From assembly GCA_008081045.1 (NCBI GenBank), contig VMDC01000029.1, positions 1-64,000 on the forward strand: 64,000 bases of DNA, given 5' to 3'. This document shows, in pieces, positions 18,144-24,409 of this stretch. Source of the DNA: Gammaproteobacteria bacterium. Its GTDB lineage: Bacteria; Pseudomonadota; Gammaproteobacteria; Pseudomonadales; Pseudohongiellaceae. The position numbers and the translations under genes were made by a program. The notes beneath the pieces were generated by a model. That model was given only the letters and a program-made list of their open reading frames with translations. It ran no database searches and was not told where the DNA came from. Numbering within the stretch: position 1 is the first letter of the stretch; each line of letters starts with the position of its first letter.

Positions 18144-18620
18144 ATGCAGGGTCAAAAAAACGTTGTTTCGGCGTTGAATAAGATACTCAAACTCGAACTG
18201 ACATCGATCAATCAATACTTTCTTCATGCACGGATGTACCGGAACTGGGGTATCACCCGATTGAATGAAGCGTGCTACAACAAGTCCATCAAGGACATGA
18301 AGCAGGCTGATGCCTTGATGAATCGAATTCTTTTTCTGGAGGGCCTTCCGAATCTGCAGGATCTTGGCAAGCTCTATATCGGCGAACACACCGCCGAGAT
18401 GCTGAGTCTGGATCAGCGGTTCGAGCTTGAGCAGATTCCCGTGCTGAAAGAGGCAATCGCGCTTTGTGAGCTTGAGAAAGATTATGTCAGTCGTGAGCTG
18501 CTGGAAGACATACTCGAAGCGGAAGAGGACTATATCGACTGGCTGGAAGCGCAGGAATATCAGATCGAACATATGGGTATTCAGAACTATATCCAATCCC
18601 AAACCGTTGACGGAGACTGA
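18144..18620 (+). CDS. bfr: Bacterioferritin, heme-ligand subunit lacking ferroxidase histidines
   Basis: A 158-residue bacterioferritin subunit. ELTSINQYFLHARMYRNWG and RILFLEGLPNLQDLGKL are diagnostic. Met52, the axial ligand to heme at the subunit interface, is present. The ferroxidase ligands are incomplete: Glu18, Glu94 and Glu127 remain, but position 51 is Asp, 54 is Gln instead of His, and 130 is Tyr instead of His. This subunit therefore probably cannot oxidise iron alone. ATG 18144 follows GAGGAA. The second subunit gene starts two bases after this stop, and the pair likely forms a mixed 24-mer iron-storage shell. A candidate Fur box lies upstream. Confidence 0.93.
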   Translation: MQGQKNVVSALNKILKLELTSINQYFLHARMYRNWGITRLNEACYNKSIKDMKQADALMNRILFLEGLPNLQDLGKLYIGEHTAEMLSLDQRFELEQIPVLKEAIALCELEKDYVSRELLEDILEAEEDYIDWLEAQEYQIEHMGIQNYIQSQTVDGD

Positions 18621-18622
18621 TC

Positions 18623-19111
18623 ATGAAAGGCAATCAGAAGATTATTGACGCATTGAATGGTTTGCTGGCGATGGAGCTGGCTGCAATGGATCAGTATTTC
18701 ATTCACTCCCAGATGTATCTGGATTGGGGATTACAAAAACTGTTCGACCGTATCAGTCATGAATTCGATGATGAGAAGGGTCATGCCACTGTCCTGATTG
18801 AGCGCATGCTCTTTCTTGAAGGCGTACCAGACATGGTGACGCGCGATGGCTTCAAGGTGGGCTCTGACATCAAGTCCATGCTGGAAAGTGATTTGCGCGT
18901 GGAATATGAGGTGGCAAGCCGGCTTAAGAGTGCGATTGCGCTGTGCGAACAGGAACGGGATTTTGTCACCCGGGATGCGTTGGTCCCCTTACTCGACGAT
19001 ACCGAAATGGATCACGCGCACTGGCTGGAGCAGCAGCTGGGTATGATCGAGCGTCTGGGCATCGAGCTTTATACCCAGTCACAACTCGGCGAGGCGAAGC
19101 CCCATGCCTAG
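18623..19111 (+). CDS. bfr: Bacterioferritin, ferroxidase subunit lacking heme Met
   Basis: A 162-residue partner of the preceding subunit. Here the di-iron ferroxidase ligands are complete: Glu18, Glu51, His54, Glu94, and Glu128/His131 (shifted by one through a local insertion). The heme ligand Met52 is replaced by Lys in DDEKGHA. This is the mirror image of the upstream subunit. Mixed bacterioferritins made from a heme-type and a ferroxidase-type subunit are known from Magnetospirillum, Neisseria and Pseudomonas. ATG 18623 lies two bases after the upstream stop, so translation is probably coupled. Confidence 0.93.
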   Translation: MKGNQKIIDALNGLLAMELAAMDQYFIHSQMYLDWGLQKLFDRISHEFDDEKGHATVLIERMLFLEGVPDMVTRDGFKVGSDIKSMLESDLRVEYEVASRLKSAIALCEQERDFVTRDALVPLLDDTEMDHAHWLEQQLGMIERLGIELYTQSQLGEAKPHA

Positions 19112-19134
19112 CTGAACAGGTGAGCTTCCTGATA

Positions 19135-19159
19135 GCTGCCGGGCCGAAAGCCCGGCAGC
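19135..19159 (+). other. Strong 10-bp hairpin after the bfr pair
   Basis: GCTGCCGGGC (19135-19144) pairs perfectly with GCCCGGCAGC (19150-19159) over a CGAAA loop. There is no T run, so it may protect the mRNA 3' end. A true terminator follows at 19174. Confidence 0.6.
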
Positions 19160-19173
19160 GTGTGCAGCACCGG

Positions 19174-19213
19174 CCGGATTGACGATGCCAATATCGACAA
19201 TCCGGTTTTTTTT
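19174..19213 (+). terminator. Rho-independent terminator after the bfr pair
   Basis: CCGGATTG (19174-19181) pairs with CAATCCGG (19198-19205), with inner CGAT/ATCG pairing, followed by eight T. It ends the bfr operon before the deacylase gene. Confidence 0.88.
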
Positions 19214-19256
19214 GTTAGTCTCCGGAACACGCCATTGTCTGCCATACAGGTGCCCC

Positions 19257-20804
19257 ATGACTTTCTCGATCAAGCCCGGAATTCTTTGTTTGCTGTTTCT
19301 CAATGTCTTGCTGCTGTCATGCAGTGATGAACCGGTACGGGTGTCCTTGCGTTTCGACACCGTGGTTGAAAACGGTACCGTGATTGACGGAACGGGCGCT
19401 GCGGCCTATTCCGCCGACGTGTTTATCACCGATGGAAAACTCGTCCGTATCGGTCAGCTCGAAATGCTCAGCGAGCAGGCTGATGTGGCAATCGGGCGCC
19501 GTATTGACGCCAGCGGTCGTCTGGTTGCTCCCGGCTTTATCGATGTGCACTCCCACGGGGATCCCTTGCAAACGCCGCAATTCGAAAATTTCCTCGCGCA
19601 GGGAGTTACCACGATCACCCTTGGCCAGGACGGCGCGAGCCCCGATACCGAAGATCTGAGCGACTGGATGGAGCAGGTCAGCGATCGGGGCATTGGCGTT
19701 AATCTCGCTATGTTCGTCGGACACGGCACCCTTCGCGAACTCAGCGGCATTGGCCGGAACCCTGAGCCCGGCCCGGACGCGATGCAGCGCATGCTGGAGC
19801 TGCTTGACCGCAACCTGAAGGTCGCTTTTGGTCTCAGTACCGGGCTGGAGTACACCCCGGGTCTCTACGCAGATTCCTCAGAACTGCTGGCGCTGGCTGA
19901 GACAGTGGGCCGCAACAACCGGGTCATCATGAGCCACATGCGGAACGAGGATGATGACCAGATAGAAGCTTCCATGGCTGAGCTGATTGCCCAGGGTGAG
20001 TATGCTCCGGTACACATAGCGCACATGAAATCTGTCTACGGGAAAGGGGCAGCGCGGGCCGAGGAGTTGCTTGACCTGATGGCGCAGGCCAGGAGCCGAG
20101 GCTTTCAAGTCACTGCCGATGTCTACCCTTATAATGCAAGCTACACCGGCATCGGAATCCTGTTTCCGGCCTGGGCTAAGACACGGGAACAGTTTGATCA
20201 GGCACTTGATTTACGGCGCGAAGAATTGGCAGAGCACCTGAGAAACCGGGTCAATCTTCGCAATGGCCCTCAGGCGACATTGCTTGGGACTGAACCCTAT
20301 ACGGGTAAAACGCTGGCAGATCTGGAGGCAGAGCTCAACCAGAGCTTTGAGCAAATCCTCATCGACGTCATTGGTCCTGAAGGGGCGTCCGGCGCCTATT
20401 TTGTGATGGATGATGCGCTGCAGTCACGTCTGCTGTCGGACCCGTTCGTCGGAGTGTCGTCGGATGGCAGTCCCACCGGATTCCATCCCAGAGGCCACGG
20501 AACTTTTGCCAAGATTATCGAAGAATATGTCGTCAATCGGGAAAGCCTTGAGCTCACTGAGGCGATTCGTAAGATGACTTCATTTGCAGCAGATGTGCTC
20601 GGGATCGCCGACAGGGGTCGCATCGTCTCCGGAATGGCTGCAGATCTCGTTATTTTTGATCCGGCCAGAGTCACAGCGACCGCCACCTATCCACAGCCGC
20701 ATCAACTGGCCGCCGGCTTTGATCTGGTGATGGTGAACGGGGAAGTGGCGTTTGCCGATGGGGCCGCAGCATCGGAGCTGTTCGGCCGGGTACTGCGCCC
20801 TTGA
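19257..20804 (+). CDS. N-acyl-D-amino-acid deacylase family lipoprotein (amidohydrolase)
   Basis: About 515 residues. The N-terminus has a lipobox (LNVLLLSC), so it is probably a lipoprotein anchored on the periplasmic side. The amidohydrolase barrel shows the metal motif PGFIDVHSHGDP, then NLAMFVGHGTLRE, GLSTGLEYTPG, IMSHMRNEDDD, VHIAHMKSVYGKG and VSSDGSPTGFHPRGHGTFAKI, in the order seen in D-aminoacylases and dihydroorotase-like deacetylases. It would remove acyl groups from N-acyl-D-amino acids, perhaps from peptidoglycan turnover. The frame opens earlier (19179) inside the terminator. ATG 19257 after ACAGG gives the lipoprotein start. The DUF169 gene starts 20 bases downstream of its stop. 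Confidence 0.85.
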   Translation: MTFSIKPGILCLLFLNVLLLSCSDEPVRVSLRFDTVVENGTVIDGTGAAAYSADVFITDGKLVRIGQLEMLSEQADVAIGRRIDASGRLVAPGFIDVHSHGDPLQTPQFENFLAQGVTTITLGQDGASPDTEDLSDWMEQVSDRGIGVNLAMFVGHGTLRELSGIGRNPEPGPDAMQRMLELLDRNLKVAFGLSTGLEYTPGLYADSSELLALAETVGRNNRVIMSHMRNEDDDQIEASMAELIAQGEYAPVHIAHMKSVYGKGAARAEELLDLMAQARSRGFQVTADVYPYNASYTGIGILFPAWAKTREQFDQALDLRREELAEHLRNRVNLRNGPQATLLGTEPYTGKTLADLEAELNQSFEQILIDVIGPEGASGAYFVMDDALQSRLLSDPFVGVSSDGSPTGFHPRGHGTFAKIIEEYVVNRESLELTEAIRKMTSFAADVLGIADRGRIVSGMAADLVIFDPARVTATATYPQPHQLAAGFDLVMVNGEVAFADGAAASELFGRVLRP

Positions 20805-20824
20805 GCGGAAATGAGGAGGAATTT

Positions 20825-21616
20825 ATGACGGACCTGATCGGAACTGATACTGATTCGGTAGACCTTGCGGACGTGCTCGCTTCCCTGAATCGCTTGCTGC
20901 GGCTCAGAACGACCCCTGTTGCAATGAAGCTGTTTGATCATGTTGAGGCTATGGAAGCTGTGCCCCGCATCCGTCGGCCCAGTGCGATTCACACCACTGA
21001 TCAAATTGTCGGTATGGCGGCGCGCAACGGATGGACTGTTGGCATTACCGCGGAAGATCTGGTTGGTACGCAGTGCCGCGCCGTCATTGGACTCTCGCCC
21101 CACGATGAGGAATGGTTACGCGGTGAGCGCTATGAGGGTGTCTGGTATGCGGACTCAGAAAGTGCCAGTTCTCATCAAAAGGCTATGGATGTTGTGCCTT
21201 TCGGCAGGTATCAGGCGATGGCGGTGAGTCCGATGGCCAGTGGCAGGCTTGACCCCCCGGACATTTGTCTGATTTATGCAACACCTGCTCAGATGATTCT
21301 GTTCATCAACGGTCTCCAGTACAGCGGGTACAAGAAGCTTGAATGGGGCTGCGTCGGCGAGTCTTCGTGTGCCGATTCCTGGGGCAGGGCACTCAAAACG
21401 GGTGAGCCCAGTTTGTCAATTCCGTGTTTTGCTGAGCGCCGCTACGGCGGTGTGATGGAGGATGAATTACTGATGGCCATTCCGCCAAAATTCCTGCCTA
21501 AAGTGATTGCCGGGCTGGAGCAGCTGTCCGCCAATGGTTTGCGCTATCCGATTCCGGCTTACGGGGTCAGTAACGACGCGCGTGCGGGCATGGGTGTAAG
21601 TTACGAGAGCCGATGA
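20825..21616 (+). CDS. DUF169-family protein
   Basis: About 263 residues of the uncharacterised DUF169 family. Recognisable pieces are LLRLRTTPVAMKLF at the N-terminus, MAVSPMASGRLDPPDICLIY, AQMILFINGLQY, EWGCVGESSCADSWGRA and the characteristic IPCFAERRYGGVMEDELLMAIP. Cysteines in the GESSCAD and SIPCFAERR regions are conserved in many members and may bind a metal or cluster. That is inference. ATG 20825 is preceded by a strong AGGAGGA. It is close enough to the deacylase gene to share its transcript. Confidence 0.82.
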   Translation: MTDLIGTDTDSVDLADVLASLNRLLRLRTTPVAMKLFDHVEAMEAVPRIRRPSAIHTTDQIVGMAARNGWTVGITAEDLVGTQCRAVIGLSPHDEEWLRGERYEGVWYADSESASSHQKAMDVVPFGRYQAMAVSPMASGRLDPPDICLIYATPAQMILFINGLQYSGYKKLEWGCVGESSCADSWGRALKTGEPSLSIPCFAERRYGGVMEDELLMAIPPKFLPKVIAGLEQLSANGLRYPIPAYGVSNDARAGMGVSYESR

Positions 21617-21833
21617 AACGGGCGGGCCGTTTTATAGCTGCACACTCGCTGACTGCGGGTGCTGCCTGGCGCCATCGCTGTAACAGATAATGACTTTTCA
21701 CTCCCGACCAGAGCGGTTATGTTAAGGGGTCGAAACGACACGGGCGACGGTGACCCGATGGCCTGTGCGTCTATGAACACAAAAATCCTGTCGAAAAAGG
21801 ACAGCTCTACAAGATAGCTCATGGGAGATTGTT

Positions 21834-22418
21834 ATGAACAGAATTAAACACACTGCCGCTTTCATTACGGCAGGCCTGCTCAGTGCCACAGGCGCTACCG
21901 CGCAGACCGATCAGGCAACGATTGACAAGGCCCTGTCGCCGCTGCCGATGGATCTTCGCGCTGATGCCACCGTTTATACCTATGACGATGAAGGCAACCG
22001 TGTGACCTTGAAAGTCGGCAGTAATCACGTTGAATGTCAGCCCACTGACGATGAAGGTTTCACCCGCTGCGGACCTGTTTCCCAGCGCGCCAGACGTGAC
22101 CTTCAGGCCAAATTGTCTGCGCAGGGTATGGAAGGCGATGAACTGCAGATGGCGTTGCAACGCGCTGAAGACGCCGGTGACATTCCTCCGCGGCAGTTCG
22201 GTGCGCTGAGCTATCGACGCTTCGACACTTCTGATCGCATTCAGTATCTGTTCGTGGTGTCGCTTCCCAACGCCACTGCGGAACAACTGGGTATGCCTAC
22301 CGGCTCTCAGCGAGATAATTCGCTTGCTGGCGAGGGCACTCCCTGGATGATGCGGTCCGGCACTTCGGGTGCGCATCTGATGATTCCTGTTAACGGCACG
22401 GAATACTCCAATCAATAG
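21834..22418 (+). CDS. Exported protein of unknown function
   Basis: A 194-residue protein with a signal peptide (HTAAFITAGLLSATGATAQ). The mature part reads MDLRADATVYTYDDEGNRVTLKVGSNHVECQPTDDEGFTRCG in its first half, with two Cys, and ends with GTPWMMRSGTSGAHLMIPVNG. I do not recognise the family, and no cofactor motif is visible. It precedes the Tat/DsrE-like gene by 31 bases on the same strand, so the two are probably co-transcribed. ATG 21834 follows GGGAGATTGTT. Confidence 0.65.
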   Translation: MNRIKHTAAFITAGLLSATGATAQTDQATIDKALSPLPMDLRADATVYTYDDEGNRVTLKVGSNHVECQPTDDEGFTRCGPVSQRARRDLQAKLSAQGMEGDELQMALQRAEDAGDIPPRQFGALSYRRFDTSDRIQYLFVVSLPNATAEQLGMPTGSQRDNSLAGEGTPWMMRSGTSGAHLMIPVNGTEYSNQ

Positions 22419-22449
22419 GAATCCGCCTCGCTGGCAGGGAGGAAGGCTC

Positions 22450-23154
22450 ATGAGTGAGGACCGGAATGCTCCGCGGACCCACCGTCGGCGCTTTCTAGCG
22501 GGTGTCGGCGTGGCTGCAACTGCGGGTGCCCTGGCGGCCGGCAGTCGCGCTGCCAAGGCGCAGGGGCTGGATGGCGAGGGGTTTCGACCTCCTCGCCACG
22601 ACAAGGACGCCTGGATGGGGAGTCTGGCCGGCGATAAGGATCATCGGGTTTTTATCGATTCAGCGAGCGGGGTGGGGGGCGCCACCGCCGTGCTTTATGC
22701 AAACAACATTCTTTCTGCGCATCAGGAAGATTACGCGGGTGCAGATGATGAGTACGCGATGATTGTCTGTTTCCGGCACGCCGCAACCGCATTAGGCTAC
22801 ACCGATGCCATGTGGCAGAAGTACGGAGAAGTGTTCAGCCGTGTCACCAGGCTCTCTGTTCCCGGTGGGGACAGCCCGCTTTCGGTGAATCCGCTGAACC
22901 TTGAAGGGGCGAATTTCGGCAATATCGGCAATACGCTTGATCATGTTCGCGGGCGCGGCGTTCAATTTGCCATCTGCAATCGTGCAACGCACTCCATGTC
23001 ACGCCGGCTCTCTGCGGTTACCGGACAGTCTGCAGCCAGCCACTACGCGGAGTTGATACAGGAAAACATCGCCACCAGTCGGTTTGTGCCTGCCGGCGTA
23101 ATGGCGGCCACCCGGTCGCAGGAGTATGGCTACAGCCTGCTCTATGCAGGCTAG
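22450..23154 (+). CDS. Tat-exported DsrE-like protein
   Basis: A 234-residue protein with a twin-arginine signal (THRRRFLAGVGVAATAGALAAG). The mature part contains MIVCFRHAATALGYTDAMWQKYGE and a later RGVQFAICNRATHSMSRRLS segment, which resemble the strand-loop pattern of DsrE/DsrF-like sulfur-relay proteins, with Cys in both segments. Exported members of this type are poorly studied. ATG 22450 follows GGGAGGAAGG. It is convergent with the tsdA operon, so a link to sulfur metabolism is possible but only by position. Confidence 0.6.
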   Translation: MSEDRNAPRTHRRRFLAGVGVAATAGALAAGSRAAKAQGLDGEGFRPPRHDKDAWMGSLAGDKDHRVFIDSASGVGGATAVLYANNILSAHQEDYAGADDEYAMIVCFRHAATALGYTDAMWQKYGEVFSRVTRLSVPGGDSPLSVNPLNLEGANFGNIGNTLDHVRGRGVQFAICNRATHSMSRRLSAVTGQSAASHYAELIQENIATSRFVPAGVMAATRSQEYGYSLLYAG

Positions 23155-23224
23155 TCATTCATTGACGTTCGGTCAGTCGCTCAACTGTCAGCAAGTGCCT
23201 GTTGAAAAGCCCTTGAATGGCTGC

Positions 23225-23255
23225 GCCCCCGAAGCCAATTCTGTTCCGGGGCTTT
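23225..23255. terminator. Possible bidirectional terminator between convergent units
   Basis: GCCCC-C-GAA (from 23225) pairs with TTC-C-GGGGC (to 23252) with one C-C mismatch and a ten-base loop, followed by TTT. It lies between the Tat/DsrE-like gene and tsdA, which converge. Confidence 0.4.
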
Positions 23256-23288
23256 CCTGATTCGGACTGTTTTGGAATCGAGCCGGAT

Positions 23289-24242
23289 TTACTCCAGCCC
23301 GCGGTAAAAATCACGGATCGGCTGGAACGGCCCCAGTCGATGCTGTTCGATCGGGAATTCATCAGCGTAGGGCGGATAGGGGCTGTCGACTGGCTTATTT
23401 TTTAAATCAGGATAGTCGACTTCCAGATTCGGTCGCTGCGGCCTTTCGTGGGAATTCATATACGCTGCGACATCGTAGGCCTCGTCGTCAGTCAGGTCTG
23501 GCTTGCCCAGAGGCATCCGTGCCTTGATAAAGCGCGCCGCAGTCAGAAGACGCGTCATGCCCGCGCCGTTGTTGAAACTGTCCGGCCCCCATAACGGGGG
23601 AAACAGATACCCTTCTGATCTATCAATCGCAGCCAGCAGGCCCTGACCGTCGGACCCGTGACAGACTGCACAATTCGCCTCAAAGACCAGCCTGCCCGCA
23701 GCCACATCAGCGGCCCGGTCAGGCTCAGTAAACGTGGGTGGCTCGTCCGGCATCTGGCGGGTCTCTCCCATGACAGCGTACTGATTATTGAGCTGTCTGA
23801 TATACATTTCCATGGAGCGCATCTGAACGCTCTCCCGATCCAGTTCCCTGCCGTTCATACTGCGCGTCATGCAGCCATTGATGCGGTCTCTGAGATCTCC
23901 CTCCCTGCCGTCGCGGCCGGAAAATCGGGGATAGCGCTGGGCAGCCTGTAACAGCGACAGCGTGCCGGGCCGGGTGCCGGTGTCGAGGTGACAGGAGGCG
24001 CAGTCCATGGAAGTGCCGGTATATCGCATGGTCGGGTCTTCATGGGCCGGGCCCATATTCCGCGCGGTGTCACGAATAAGCTGGCGTCCATATTCCACAC
24101 TGGGTTCGCTGTAGCGTTCTGCTGACGGTTCGCTTTGTAACCACAGCGTGCCCAGAACCACGCACAGGCCGATGGCGGCGGCAATAAGCAGTGCGGCCTG
24201 CGCAACGCCACGCTGTGGGTGAAGAACTCGCTCTCGGCTCAT
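23289..24242 (-). CDS. tsdA: Thiosulfate dehydrogenase/tetrathionate reductase TsdA-like diheme cytochrome c
   Basis: A 317-residue protein with an uncleaved-looking N-terminal membrane segment (residues 15-36) and two heme c sites, CASCH (81-85) and CAVCH (191-195). The TsdA hallmark is present: RINGCMTRSMNG with Cys124, the unusual cysteine ligand of the active-site heme. YLFPPLWGPDSFNNGAGM and the terminal DVAAYMNSHERP complete the family pattern. TsdA oxidises two thiosulfate to tetrathionate or does the reverse. Its ATG overlaps the stop of the 56-residue membrane peptide gene, and a fused cbb3-type oxidase starts the operon. This suggests thiosulfate oxidation coupled to oxygen reduction. 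Confidence 0.88.
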   Translation of the reverse strand: MSRERVLHPQRGVAQAALLIAAAIGLCVVLGTLWLQSEPSAERYSEPSVEYGRQLIRDTARNMGPAHEDPTMRYTGTSMDCASCHLDTGTRPGTLSLLQAAQRYPRFSGRDGREGDLRDRINGCMTRSMNGRELDRESVQMRSMEMYIRQLNNQYAVMGETRQMPDEPPTFTEPDRAADVAAGRLVFEANCAVCHGSDGQGLLAAIDRSEGYLFPPLWGPDSFNNGAGMTRLLTAARFIKARMPLGKPDLTDDEAYDVAAYMNSHERPQRPNLEVDYPDLKNKPVDSPYPPYADEFPIEQHRLGPFQPIRDFYRGLE

Positions 24243-24409
24243 GGGTCGCTCTCGTCTGGTTGTTGCTGACTATCATACGCGTCCAGCTGACGCTGGAAAA
24301 TATGCTTTGGCTGCTCAATACTCTGGCGCCATCCGGGTTTCAGCCAGTACAGCAGGCTGTAGCTGACAACGGCACCAAGGGTCCCATAAACAATCAGTGC
24401 GCTGATCAT
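24239..24409 (-). CDS. CcoQ/CcoS-like small membrane peptide (56 residues)
   Basis: A short gene coding 56 residues beginning MISALIVYGTLGAVVSYSLL, with one transmembrane helix, then YWLKPGWRQ and a polar charged tail ending QPDESDP. Its ATG overlaps the stop of the fused oxidase (ATGA, 24406-24409) and its stop overlaps the ATG of tsdA (24239-24242). This double coupling argues that it is a real gene. Position and layout resemble CcoQ, the small single-helix subunit of cbb3 oxidases that stabilises the complex. Sequence similarity to CcoQ is too short to prove it. Confidence 0.7.
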   Translation of the reverse strand: MISALIVYGTLGAVVSYSLLYWLKPGWRQSIEQPKHIFQRQLDAYDSQQQPDESDP

